Source: CAYYFX01 sp964571855
GTDB taxonomy: Bacteria > ARS69
Length of the DNA: 64,000 bases
Assembly: GCA_964571855.1 (NCBI GenBank)
Contig: CAZNDO010000002.1
Span: 558,001-622,000, forward strand
Reading direction: 5' to 3'
The position numbers and the translations under genes were made by a program. Position 1 is the stretch's first letter. Each line of letters begins with the position of its first letter. The notes below the pieces were generated by a model. That model searched no databases and had not been told where the DNA came from. It saw only the letters and a list, made by a program, of their open reading frames with translations. This document shows positions 1-8,349 of this stretch, piece by piece.

Positions 1-1
1 C

Positions 2-1192
2 GTGCGGCTCCTCCACCCGGACACGATGCAGACGTACGCCCTCCGCCTCCGCTTCGTGCGCACGGAGACCGAAGGTCCCTTGTTCGAGTCGATGCGGCTG
101 CGCATCGAGGCCATCGCGTCCTACAGCGGGCTGAAGGGCATCTTCCGGCTGCTCGGCGCGGACATCTACGAGGTCCTGTCCGTCGAGAGGATCGCGCACG
201 AGGTGGGCCGGCATGTCCCGTCGCTTCCGGCCGCCGCCGCGGATCCCGCGGCCGGGATGCCGTTCACCATGCGGGCGCTGCAGGAGCTCTCGGAGCGGAT
301 CCACCGCGCCCCCACCCTGGACTGCCTCCTGGACTCCATCCTGGAGACGCTGGAGCACCTCTTCGGCTTCACGCACTCCATGATCCTGCTGGTCTCCGAG
401 GACCCGGAGCGGCTCGAGATGATCGCGAGCCGCGGGTACCCGGCGGGCGGCGTGGGCTCGGAAGTCCGCGTCGGCGAGGGGATCATCGGCGTGGTGGCCG
501 AGGCCCGGAAGCCCATCCGCATCTCCGGGATGCTGCGGCAGATGCTGTACGCGACCGCGGTGGCGAAGCGCGCGCACGAGGCCGGGCTCTGCCCGGAGGA
601 TCGCCGCATCCCGCTGCCGGGCCTGCCGAACCCGGACAGCCAGCTCGGCATCCCCCTGCTCGTGCGGGACGACCTGCTCGGCGTGCTGTGCATCGAGAGC
701 GACGCGCCGTACCGCTTCCACGAGGAGGACCGGACGTACCTGGAGGTGCTGGGCGGGTACCTCGCCATCGCCATCCAGAACGCGCTGCTGCGCGAGCGCA
801 ACGACGACGCGGAGGACCCGGCTCCCCCGCGCCCGGTGGAGCACGCCGCCGCGCACCCCGCGCCGCGGGCGCGGCTGGAGGTGGCGTACTACCGGACGGA
901 CGAGTGCATCCTGGTGGACGGCGAGTACCTGGTCCGCAGCCTGCCCGCGCGGATCCTCTGGAAGGTGCTGCGCGAGCAACGCGCCGAGGGGCGCGTGGAG
1001 TTCACGAACCGCCAGCTCCGCCTCGACAAGACCCTCGGCCTCCCGGACGTGAAGGACAACCTGGAGAGCCGCCTCATCCTGCTGCGACGGCGCCTCGAGG
1101 AGCGGTGCGCGGAGATCCGGTTCGTGCCGTCCGGGCGCGGGCGCTTCCGCGTGGAGCTCGCGGCCGCGCTGGAGCTCGTCGAGCGCCCCTGA
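2..1192 (+). CDS. GAF-domain protein with C-terminal winged-helix-like region (5' end may be outside window)
   Basis: The first in-frame start is a GTG at base 2, so the true start may lie upstream. A GAF domain spans about residues 95-260, after a helical N-terminal part, and ends in the usual hydrophobic helix (YLAIAIQNALL). A linker rich in Pro and Ala leads to residues 290-385, which look like a winged-helix output domain: the stretch with ARILWKVL, DNLESRLILLRRRLEER and the closing GRGRFRVEL reads as helix-helix-wing. GAF domains bind small ligands or sense redox state in the cytoplasm, so a ligand-responsive DNA-binding regulator is the likely role. The ligand cannot be named. It converges on the next gene, with a strong hairpin in between. 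The GAF call is good; the winged-helix call is an inference from pattern. Confidence 0.7.
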   Translation: MRLLHPDTMQTYALRLRFVRTETEGPLFESMRLRIEAIASYSGLKGIFRLLGADIYEVLSVERIAHEVGRHVPSLPAAAADPAAGMPFTMRALQELSERIHRAPTLDCLLDSILETLEHLFGFTHSMILLVSEDPERLEMIASRGYPAGGVGSEVRVGEGIIGVVAEARKPIRISGMLRQMLYATAVAKRAHEAGLCPEDRRIPLPGLPNPDSQLGIPLLVRDDLLGVLCIESDAPYRFHEEDRTYLEVLGGYLAIAIQNALLRERNDDAEDPAPPRPVEHAAAHPAPRARLEVAYYRTDECILVDGEYLVRSLPARILWKVLREQRAEGRVEFTNRQLRLDKTLGLPDVKDNLESRLILLRRRLEERCAEIRFVPSGRGRFRVELAAALELVERP

Positions 1193-1199
1193 ATGCGAA

Positions 1200-1227
1200 G
1201 GGGCGGCCACCGCGTGGTGACCGCCCC
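1200..1227. terminator. Bidirectional hairpin between convergent genes
   Basis: GGGGCGGCCACC and GGTGACCGCCCC pair over 11 of 12 positions around a short GCG-T loop, just after the stop of the GAF gene and just before the stop of the convergent secreted-protein gene. There is no T tract, so it is a terminator-like hairpin rather than a textbook intrinsic terminator. Confidence 0.55.
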
Positions 1228-1253
1228 GATCGCGTGCGTCCGGCGCGTGAAGG

Positions 1254-2054
1254 CTACCGGAACCGGTTCTTCACCTTGCCCCAGCTCTGCGGCTCGATCG
1301 AGACCGGGCCGCCGGGCACGTAGGCCGCCGCCGAGAAGACGGCGCTGAGGGTGAACGGCGAGGTCAGGGTTCCCGTCTGGGTCCCGCTGGCCACGTCGTA
1401 GATGTAGAACGTGCCGGGCTGATCGGACACGTAGTACGCCGTGCCGTTATGCACGGCGAGCCCGTCGAGGTCCGTCTCGCCGACGGGGTACGGCGCACGC
1501 AGCGTGACGGTCGCGGCGCCGACGTCGATCTCGTACAGGCCGCGCCCGCCGCCGCCGGTGGCGTCGTTCAGCCCGTACAGAAGCGTCGTGGCCGCATCCA
1601 CGTCCACGCCGCCGAAGTCGTACGTGCTCGGGTACACGTACAGCTGCGTGGCCACGAGCGAGACCGGGTCGATCTCGTACACGGCCTCCACCGAGATGTT
1701 CCGCGTGCCCAGCAGCTTGCCGTTGCGGAAGCCGAGGCCCACGAAGTTCACGGTGTTGCCGTTGTAGGTCATCGTGCCCAGCAGCGTGGGAAGCAGCCCC
1801 CCCATGCTGAACGGGGAACTGTACAGCGTGGACCCGTTGTTCCAGAACAGGTTGTTCGTGGCCGGGTCGTACGCCATGCCCCAGCACTGGGCATCCGTGC
1901 CTCCCGTGTAGAGCGCGGTGGCCGCGCTCGTCGCCACATCGATGTGCCAGATCGTCGCGGGAGCGGTCTGGTCGCTCCCCACCACGAGCTGCGCATGCGC
2001 CGCAGCCGTCGAGAGGACGACGGCCGCCGTGATCGATGCCACTCGCAACTTCAT
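1254..2054 (-). CDS. Secreted protein with C-terminal SWGKVKNRFR tail
   Basis: A clear signal peptide (MKLRVASITAAVVLSTAAAHA) precedes a body of about 245 residues with repeated short blocks built on aspartate, glycine and aromatic residues (for example VVGSDQTAPATIWHIDV, YYVSDQPGTFYIYDV). This suggests a beta-propeller or YVTN/LVIVD-like surface protein. The last residues are EPQSWGKVKNRFR, a tail shared with three other secreted proteins in this window. The start at 2054 has a GGAG Shine-Dalgarno sequence. Export through Sec is expected, with the tail a candidate sorting or anchoring signal. The propeller fold is an inference and no enzyme motif is visible. Confidence 0.7.
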   Translation of the reverse strand: MKLRVASITAAVVLSTAAAHAQLVVGSDQTAPATIWHIDVATSAATALYTGGTDAQCWGMAYDPATNNLFWNNGSTLYSSPFSMGGLLPTLLGTMTYNGNTVNFVGLGFRNGKLLGTRNISVEAVYEIDPVSLVATQLYVYPSTYDFGGVDVDAATTLLYGLNDATGGGGRGLYEIDVGAATVTLRAPYPVGETDLDGLAVHNGTAYYVSDQPGTFYIYDVASGTQTGTLTSPFTLSAVFSAAAYVPGGPVSIEPQSWGKVKNRFR

Positions 2055-2155
2055 GCTCGTTCTCCTCTCAGGTCGTGTCTCGCTGCGACAGACTGGAGTC
2101 GAACCGGTTGCTTCACCGGCCCGCCGGCCCGCCCGTGCGGTGCGGGCCGTGCAAG

Positions 2156-2183
2156 CCCCCGCACCCTAACCCGATGGCGGGGG
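2156..2183 (-). terminator. Hairpin downstream of the FG-GAP/ASPIC gene
   Basis: CCCCCGC (2156-2162) pairs with GCGGGGG (2177-2183), 54 bases past the stop of the gene ending at 2237 and before the start of the next minus-strand gene. There is no T run, so this is only a candidate. Confidence 0.4.
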
Positions 2184-2236
2184 CGGATTCAACCACGGTC
2201 CATGCGGACGCCGCTTCCCGGGACTGACCCGGTGCG

Positions 2237-4453
2237 TCAATCCACCCGGATACAGCGCGCGGTTGCGGTGCGGCCCTGCGGATCGGTCACGCGCACGGGA
2301 TACACCCCGGCGGGGACGCGCCGGCCGTCGTCCGCCCGGCCGTCCCAGGAGACGGGCACGGGGAGGGGGTCGTCCGCAAGCGTCCGCAGGACGCGCACGC
2401 GGCGCCCGGCCACATCGAAGAACTCCACCCGGACGGGACCGACGGCGCCGAGGATCTCCAGCACCTGCGGGCCGCGGGCGGGCTGCGGAGCCGGTCCGTG
2501 CAGCCGGAGCCGCACGTCCGACCTCGCGCCCGGGACCGGCGCCCCCACGGGCGAGACGCCTTCCCGGAACGTGTGGATGCCCGGCGCCACGCCGGCGTGG
2601 GTCTCCACGAGCCCGCTCGGCCACGCGATGCGCACGGAGTCCGCGATCGCGGCTTCGCCGAGCCCCACGTGCAACCGCAGGGGATCCTGGAAGCCGCGCC
2701 ACGCGTTCGCAGCCACGCGCCGGGTCACCGCGCGGGTCCCCGTCCACACCGTCACCCGCGCACCGACCGCCGCCGCGTTGTCCCCCGCTCCCACGAGATC
2801 CAGCTGCAGCGAGGCGCCGCGCGCCCCCGCGTTCTCCAGGTACAGGGCCGGCGCGTTCGCCGAGAATGTGAGCGGCCCGGTCCCCTGCGCCACGTACAGG
2901 TCCGGATCCCCGTCGCGATCCACGTCCCCCCACACCGCGCCGTCCCCCATGCCGGCGGCGCCCCCGGCCACGCCCTCCTCCGCCGTCACGTCCGCGAACG
3001 ACCCGCCGTCGTTGCGGAAGAGCGCGTCCGGCGCGTTCGGCGCGGCCGACGTGCCCATGTCCACCACGTGCAGGTCCAGATCGCCGTCGTTGTCGTAGTC
3101 CACCCACGAGATGTCGCGCGGGTTGAGCATGGCCGCCGGAAGCCCGAGCCCGGCGCTCACCTCCGCGAACGACCCGCCGTCGTTGCGCCAGACGCGCGGC
3201 GCGCCGGGCACGAACGCCGGATCGTCCAGGAGCTGCGGCGTCACGCCGGAGATCGGGAACCCGTCCGTGAGCCAGCCGTCGAAGACGTCGAAGTTCACGT
3301 TCGGCGTGGAGCAGCGGATCTCCCACTTCGCGCCGGGCGACGTGCGCCACACGAAGATCCCCAGGTCCACGCCGGGCGCGAAGACCGGCTCGCCCACGTA
3401 CGCGTCGGTCAGCGTGATGATCCCCGCCGGAGGGTTCACCTTGTCCGGCCCCAGGAACACCCGCGCATTGTCCGGGAACGCGCGGTAGCGGAACACGGCG
3501 CGCGCCGTGTCGGCGTTCGACGGCACGGTCAGCCCGTCCACGCCGGTGTCCGCGTAGCGCGTGTTGAAGAAGAACGTCAGCGAGTCCCCGTCGGCCCAGG
3601 TGTCGAACAGACCCACCATGCCGTCGCACACCGCGAGGTCCAGATCGCCGTCCCCGTCGCAGTCCCCCCAGTCCGCGCCGGAGACCACCGGCAGGGGCGG
3701 CGTGAACCACGCCGACACGTCCGTGAACCCGCCGCCGTCGTTGCGCCATAGCCGCGTGGGCCGCGGGAACTCCTCCCCGCCCACGAGCAGGTCCGGATCG
3801 CCGTCGTCGTCCACGTCGCCCCAGATGCCGCCCGCCGCGCCCTCCGCCTCGGCCAGTCCGGCCACGGCAGCCACGTCCGTGAACACGTTCCCGCCGTTGC
3901 GGAAGAGCGCGTTCGCCGCGCCCGCGTCCGGCGCCTTCCCCACCCAGAGGTCCACGCGCAGGTCGCCGTCGTGGTCCGCGGCGGACGCGCAGCGCGTGCG
4001 GCCCGCCGGATCCGTCATCCCGAGAGCGCCCGGCAGACGAAGGAACGTCCCGCCGCCCTCGTTGCGATACAGCTCGTTCGGCTCGGTGCCCGCGCCGCCG
4101 TCGCCGCCGTGGGTCACGAACAGGTCGAGCCGCTCGTCGGCGTCGAGGGGAACGGCCAGCGTGCCGTGACGATCCATCGGACCGGACCACGGCTGCGGGT
4201 GGACGTTCGCGTTGAACGTCCCGTCCCGCTCGTTCCAGAAGAGACGCGGCAGGTACACGTGGTGACCGGCGTAGAGGTCCAGCCAGCCGTCGTTGTCGAA
4301 ATCCGCGAACGCGGCGCCCCACGTGGTCTGGTTCCACGCGAGCCCGGCGAACGCGGTGCGATCGACGAACTGCGCGTGCGCGGAGCCGGCGGCGAGCGCC
4401 AGCGCCACCACCGTGCCGCGCGCCAGGAGAGGGAGAACGGCTCTGGACTCCAT
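2237..4453 (-). CDS. Secreted FG-GAP/VCBS repeat protein with ASPIC/UnbV and FlgD-like C-terminal domains
   Basis: The product has 738 residues. A signal peptide (about residues 1-27, ending SAHA) is followed by many calcium-binding FG-GAP/VCBS-type repeats, seen as DFDNDGWLDLY, DVDDDGDPDLL, DCDGDGDLDLAV, DYDNDGDLDLHV and DVDRDGDPDLY, the hallmark of an integrin-like beta-propeller. Residues about 540-630 match the ASPIC/UnbV domain (GARVTVWTG, the motif VRIAWPSGLVET). The last 90 residues are a FlgD-like Ig domain (EFFDVAGRRVRVL, PVSWDGRADDGRRVPAGVYPVRV), which often closes secreted proteins in FCB-related bacteria. A surface or extracellular adhesive role is likely. The gene is tandem with other secreted-protein genes. 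Confidence 0.88.
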   Translation of the reverse strand: MESRAVLPLLARGTVVALALAAGSAHAQFVDRTAFAGLAWNQTTWGAAFADFDNDGWLDLYAGHHVYLPRLFWNERDGTFNANVHPQPWSGPMDRHGTLAVPLDADERLDLFVTHGGDGGAGTEPNELYRNEGGGTFLRLPGALGMTDPAGRTRCASAADHDGDLRVDLWVGKAPDAGAANALFRNGGNVFTDVAAVAGLAEAEGAAGGIWGDVDDDGDPDLLVGGEEFPRPTRLWRNDGGGFTDVSAWFTPPLPVVSGADWGDCDGDGDLDLAVCDGMVGLFDTWADGDSLTFFFNTRYADTGVDGLTVPSNADTARAVFRYRAFPDNARVFLGPDKVNPPAGIITLTDAYVGEPVFAPGVDLGIFVWRTSPGAKWEIRCSTPNVNFDVFDGWLTDGFPISGVTPQLLDDPAFVPGAPRVWRNDGGSFAEVSAGLGLPAAMLNPRDISWVDYDNDGDLDLHVVDMGTSAAPNAPDALFRNDGGSFADVTAEEGVAGGAAGMGDGAVWGDVDRDGDPDLYVAQGTGPLTFSANAPALYLENAGARGASLQLDLVGAGDNAAAVGARVTVWTGTRAVTRRVAANAWRGFQDPLRLHVGLGEAAIADSVRIAWPSGLVETHAGVAPGIHTFREGVSPVGAPVPGARSDVRLRLHGPAPQPARGPQVLEILGAVGPVRVEFFDVAGRRVRVLRTLADDPLPVPVSWDGRADDGRRVPAGVYPVRVTDPQGRTATARCIRVD

Positions 4454-4502
4454 GGCTGTCCCCGGTGCCGGACCGGGGCCGAGGATACCAGAGCGCGCCC
4501 GC

Positions 4503-4946
4503 CTACCTGCGCGTGAAATCGAGCCGCATGTGCGGGATGCTCTTGCGCGCCAGGTCCTCGGCGATGGCCTCCACGCAATCCACGATCGCCATGTCGCCGC
4601 GGCCCGAGGCGGTGGCGCTCCCGCTCATGCCCGTGGTCACCATCTCCTCGCCCTTCCCGCGCTTCGCCGTGGCGGTGCGCGGATAGCGGACGATCGACCC
4701 GGTCACGCTGCACTTCGTGTTCCCGCCGCTCACCTCCACGGACGCCAGGGAGAGCCGGATCACGTAGCCCTTCGACTTCTCGGTCCTCGTGAGCGTGAAG
4801 CCGGGGACGTCCTTCAGGGTCTTCACCACGGCCTTGGTCATGGCGGCCTCGGCACGCGGGGCCGCCCCGCCCGCGCGCGCGGCCACGAACAGCTTCTTCT
4901 CGGGCTCGACGGCGGTATTGTCGGTGTCCACGAAGATGGTCGACAT
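4503..4946 (-). CDS. Hypothetical protein, 147 aa
   Basis: No family is recognised. The start at 4946 is backed by a GGAGGAGG ribosome site about nine bases upstream. There is no signal peptide or membrane segment. The sequence alternates short strands with charged turns (VKTLKDVPGFTLTRTEKSKGYVIRLSLASVEVSGG), suggesting a small alpha/beta protein, and the middle is rich in Ser, Thr, Gly and Lys. It lies 50 bases past the start of the FG-GAP gene, with the secreted subtilase upstream, all on the minus strand, but nothing links it to them functionally. Length, start signal and reading-frame composition make it a convincing gene of unknown function. Confidence 0.6.
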   Translation of the reverse strand: MSTIFVDTDNTAVEPEKKLFVAARAGGAAPRAEAAMTKAVVKTLKDVPGFTLTRTEKSKGYVIRLSLASVEVSGGNTKCSVTGSIVRYPRTATAKRGKGEEMVTTGMSGSATASGRGDMAIVDCVEAIAEDLARKSIPHMRLDFTRR

Positions 4947-5064
4947 GGCGGGGGCCTCCTCCGGGCCCGCGCCGGAATCCGTCGTCCCGACGTCCGCGCG
5001 GGTCCCCTGCCCCGGATACGGCCGGGGGACCCGCGGCGAACACCGCCGCCGACCGCCGCCGGCA

Positions 5065-6648
5065 TCACCTCAGGAGCGTCACCTTCCGGAGCACCGACAC
5101 GCCGGCGGACTCCACCCGGGCGAAGTAGACGCCGGGCGCCGCCGGGACGCCGTCCGGGCCGGCGCCGTTCCAGGTCACGTCGTGCGGGCCCGCGCCCCGC
5201 GGACCGTCCGCGAGCACGCGGACGCGCCGCCCGGCCACGTCGAAGATCGCGACCTTCGCCCAGGACGCCGCGGGCAGCGCGAAGCGCAGCGACACCTCGC
5301 GCGCCGCCGGGTTCGGGGACACGACGAGGTCCGGCTCCCCGGTCGATGCCGCCGGAGCCGCCGTCACGGACAGGAACTCCTCCAGCACCGCGCGAAGGCT
5401 GAGGCGGCCCCAACCCATGTACGCGTCCCAGCCCGGCGTGTCCTCCGCCGGGTTGCCCACCTGGTCCTCCGCGCTCGCGCGCAGGATCGTGCGGACCTGC
5501 GACGTGCGGAGGTCCACGCCCACGCCCTCCGCCACGCCGCGCAGGATCGCCACGATGCCGGCGGCGATCGGCGTGGCGGACGAGCAGCCGTTGAAGAGCT
5601 GGTACGTGTCCGCGGACGTGCCGTACTCCACCGTCGCCGCCAGGTCCCCGGGCGTCATGAACTCCAGCGCCGCGCCCGTGCCCGAGTACCAGGCGCGCCA
5701 GTCGTTGTGGTCGCTGGCGCCGATGGACAGCGTGTGGACGGACGCTCCCGGGCAGGACACGTCGGCGTCGCCGATGCCGCCGTTCCCGGCGCACGCCACC
5801 AGGATCGCGCCCGCGAGCTTCGCGTTGTTCATGGCGGTCTGCAGCCCGGCGCTGCACGGGTAGTTGATCAGGCTCATGCTGATCACGTCCGCGCCCTGCG
5901 CGGACGCGAAGCTGATCCCGCTGATGAGGTTCGCCGTGGTCCCCGCGTTCGCGGAGTTCAGCACCTTCACCGGGAGGATCCGGCAGTGGCGATCCACGCC
6001 CGACACCGCGAACGCGTTGTCCGCGTTGGCCGCCACGAGGCCGGCCACGTACGTGCCGTGCGAGTGGTCGTCCTCCGGGTCCGCGTCGTTGTTCACGTAG
6101 TCCCAGCCGGGCAGGATCCGTCCCGCGAACTCGGGGTGATCCGAGTCGATCCCGGAGTCCAGGATGGCCACCACGACGGACGCCGAGCCCGTGGAGATCG
6201 CCCAACCCGCCTCCGCCTCGATGTCCGCGCCCGCCGTCCCGCCGCTCTGGCCCGTGTTGTTCCACTGCCACTGCGCCGGATACCAGGTGTCGTTCGGCGG
6301 GATCGCTCCCCCGCCGCCCTCGCCGATCCAGTTGCGGTGCGCGAACTCCACGTCGGGGCGCGCGAGGTACGCGCGCTGCCGGTCGTCCAGGTCCGCGCCG
6401 GACTCGAACGTGACGAGGTCCATCCCCGGCGCCTGGTCGATCGGCGCGGATGCGCGCGCGCCGAGGACCGCGTGCAGCCCTTCGCGGGCGGCGGTCGGCG
6501 CGCCGTCGCGGAAACCCACGATGAGCTGATCGGGAACGAACGCGGCCGTGCCGGGGGCCGTGGCCCCCGTCGCCGCCAGGGACGGGACGGACGGCCACCA
6601 CGGGCCGAGAAGCAGGAGCAGGAGCTTGGGAGTCCAGCGCCGGATCAT
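5065..6648 (-). CDS. Secreted subtilisin-like serine protease (peptidase family S8) with FlgD-like C-terminal domain
   Basis: The product has 527 residues. A signal peptide (1-26) is followed by an inhibitor-like propeptide (FVPDQLIVGF, about 37-110). The catalytic triad of family S8 is complete: Asp164 in AILDSGID, His197 in DHSHGTYVAG and Ser356 in GCSSATPIAAG, with the oxyanion Asn in ACAGNGG near 289. The last 85 residues are a FlgD-like Ig/sorting domain (AIFDVAGRRVRVLADG, GVPAAPGVYFARV). It should be exported, self-processed and held at or released from the cell surface to hydrolyse proteins. An AGGAGG ribosome site sits before the ATG at 6648. All key residues are present, so activity is expected. 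Confidence 0.94.
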   Translation of the reverse strand: MIRRWTPKLLLLLLGPWWPSVPSLAATGATAPGTAAFVPDQLIVGFRDGAPTAAREGLHAVLGARASAPIDQAPGMDLVTFESGADLDDRQRAYLARPDVEFAHRNWIGEGGGGAIPPNDTWYPAQWQWNNTGQSGGTAGADIEAEAGWAISTGSASVVVAILDSGIDSDHPEFAGRILPGWDYVNNDADPEDDHSHGTYVAGLVAANADNAFAVSGVDRHCRILPVKVLNSANAGTTANLISGISFASAQGADVISMSLINYPCSAGLQTAMNNAKLAGAILVACAGNGGIGDADVSCPGASVHTLSIGASDHNDWRAWYSGTGAALEFMTPGDLAATVEYGTSADTYQLFNGCSSATPIAAGIVAILRGVAEGVGVDLRTSQVRTILRASAEDQVGNPAEDTPGWDAYMGWGRLSLRAVLEEFLSVTAAPAASTGEPDLVVSPNPAAREVSLRFALPAASWAKVAIFDVAGRRVRVLADGPRGAGPHDVTWNGAGPDGVPAAPGVYFARVESAGVSVLRKVTLLR

Positions 6649-6732
6649 CGGGGGCCTCCTGGATCGGGGTGCGCCAGGATAGCCCGGACACCCACCCGAG
6701 GAGCAACCCGGCCGCCGCCCCCGGGCATCCGC

Positions 6733-6981
6733 TCAGTTCCCGCCCGGCGCCCGCAGCAAGCGCGACCCCGCCGCCGCCAGCAGCCCCCAGAGGAACAGGA
6801 CGAACCCCGTGCCGAGCCCGTACGCGAGGAACGCCGCGTGCGCCGCGCCCGCGTTGAAGGCGCTCATCGCGGTCGGCGGCACGGTCTTCTGGAACAGCCG
6901 GAAGAACGCCTCGCCGACGGCGATGCCCGCCACCAGGCTCGCGACGAGGAGCGTGACGATTCCGGGCAGGTGGCGCTTCAT
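6733..6981 (-). CDS. Small membrane protein, two predicted TM helices
   Basis: This is an 82-residue protein with two hydrophobic helices (about residues 8-28, IVTLLVASLVAGIAVGEAFF, and 50-72, FLAYGLGTGFVLFLWGLLAAAG) joined by a polar loop. A GGAGG ribosome site precedes the ATG at 6981. It lies between the subtilase gene and a secreted-protein gene on the same strand. No family is recognised. It could be a small integral-membrane helper, but no function can be given. Confidence 0.6.
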   Translation of the reverse strand: MKRHLPGIVTLLVASLVAGIAVGEAFFRLFQKTVPPTAMSAFNAGAAHAAFLAYGLGTGFVLFLWGLLAAAGSRLLRAPGGN

Positions 6982-7084
6982 GACGGACCTCCGTCGCCGG
7001 AGGAAGGACCGGCGTCCCGCGGAGCGTACGCCGCCCCCGCGTCGCGCGCCACTCGCCCGTCAACCATCCTCCCCGGAAGGACGA

Positions 7085-7113
7085 AGGCCCGCCGGTCGTC
7101 GACCGGCGGGCCT
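7085..7113 (-). terminator. 14-bp GC-rich hairpin past the 7141-8208 gene
   Basis: AGGCCCGCCGGTCG and CGACCGGCGGGCCT form a perfect inverted repeat around a single T, about 28 bases downstream of the stop of the minus-strand gene ending at 7141. It is a strong stem without a T tract. Confidence 0.6.
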
Positions 7114-7140
7114 CCCTTCGCTCGCGCGTGCGGTGCCGCG

Positions 7141-8208
7141 CTAGCGGTACAGCGCCTTCGTGCGGCCCCAGCTCGTGGGCTCCACCGACACGGGCGCATC
7201 CAGCAGACCGGTGACGTTGAAGTCGCCGGTGCCGCTGGCGTAGGCAGAGACGATCAGGTAGTACCGCGTCGCCACGCCGGCGTTCGTGTACGTGAAGAAC
7301 GACTCGTCCGGATACTCGTCCGCGCCGGCCACGCAGGTGTTCTGCGGATCAGCGCAGTCCGTGATCAGGAAGATCGAGTCGTCCCAGCCGGTCGTGGTCA
7401 TCGTCACGCTGAGCGTGGCGCCCGACGGCATGTCCACCACCCAGACCAGGTCGCGGCCCGTGGCCGAGTAGCCGGTGCAGCTCGGGTAGGACAGCGTGTA
7501 GTTGTGCGTGGCCAGCACGTTGTTGCCGGCCAGGTTGATGGCGCCCGGCAGGATGAAGAAGCCGTTCGCCTCGGCGCCCGCGCACGTGTCGTTCAGCGGC
7601 AGCACCGGCCCGGCGATGTTGTCCACCCGCACGTCATCGAGGTGGACGTCCGCACCGTCGGTGCCGGAGTACTTGAACATCACGTACAGGTTGCCGCCGG
7701 CGTACGCGCCGACATCCACGAGGATCTCGGTCCACGTCCAGGCGGTGGCCAGGCCGGTCGCCATGTCCCACGCAAGCGACCAGTTCGTGCCGTCCGACGA
7801 CACGAAGACCTCGGTGTTCGCGTTGGTCGACCAGTACGGGCTGCCCATGATCCAGAAGGCGAGCTTCAGGTCGGTCGGCACGGCCGTGCTCAGGTCGATC
7901 GCGCCCGTGGTGAGGATCTCGTCCTGCACGTACGCGGCCGTCCACTGGATGCGCGCGGAGTACGTCCCCGAGTGCGGCGACGGATCCTGCGCCCAGTTGT
8001 ACGGGGCCGGCGCCAGCTCGATCTCGGTCCAGCCGGCCGGCGGGAAGACGCCTTCGAACCCCTCGCTGAGGAACGCCACCGCGGGGCTGCTCGCCTCGGG
8101 ACGGGCGTCCCAGCCCGGCAGGGCGGTGCGCGCGTCGAACGCGGGCTTCTCGGCGAAGGCGGGCACGGCGACGAGCGCGACGCCCAGCACTGCTAGCAAC
8201 TTGCGCAT
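7141..8208 (-). CDS. Secreted protein with jelly-roll-like and PPC-like domains and C-terminal SWGRTKALYR tail
   Basis: The product has 355 residues from the ATG at 8208, chosen because a GGAG site lies eight bases upstream and the signal peptide (MRKLLAVLGVALVAVPAFA) then starts cleanly. Residues about 45-220 resemble a MAM/jelly-roll or carbohydrate-binding fold (SEGFEGVFPPAGWTEIEL, followed by repeated beta strands and VHLDDVRVD). Residues 225-340 resemble a bacterial pre-peptidase C-terminal (PPC) domain, with NDTCAGAEANG, TGRDLVWVV and TRYYLIVSAY. The end, VEPTSWGRTKALYR, is the shared tail seen also at 1254, 18799 and 61400. It is probably a cell-surface or secreted protein, with no enzyme motif seen. 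Domain assignments are by pattern. Confidence 0.75.
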   Translation of the reverse strand: MRKLLAVLGVALVAVPAFAEKPAFDARTALPGWDARPEASSPAVAFLSEGFEGVFPPAGWTEIELAPAPYNWAQDPSPHSGTYSARIQWTAAYVQDEILTTGAIDLSTAVPTDLKLAFWIMGSPYWSTNANTEVFVSSDGTNWSLAWDMATGLATAWTWTEILVDVGAYAGGNLYVMFKYSGTDGADVHLDDVRVDNIAGPVLPLNDTCAGAEANGFFILPGAINLAGNNVLATHNYTLSYPSCTGYSATGRDLVWVVDMPSGATLSVTMTTTGWDDSIFLITDCADPQNTCVAGADEYPDESFFTYTNAGVATRYYLIVSAYASGTGDFNVTGLLDAPVSVEPTSWGRTKALYR

Positions 8209-8349
8209 CCTCGTTACTCCTCGGGACATGGGGGATTCCCGGGCCGGCGGGCCGTCCCGTGCGCAGCCGGTCGGGGGCGCGGAAGCACACCCGTCCGCGA
8301 CGCTATCACCACGAGGATGAGAGCTCCCTGACGCTTGTCAGCCGCGAGC

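Noticed and set aside
2166..4337. Long Arg/Ala-rich reading frame overlapping the FG-GAP gene
   Set aside because: Its composition is that of a shadow frame of a GC-rich gene; the overlapping frame has a signal peptide and clear domains.
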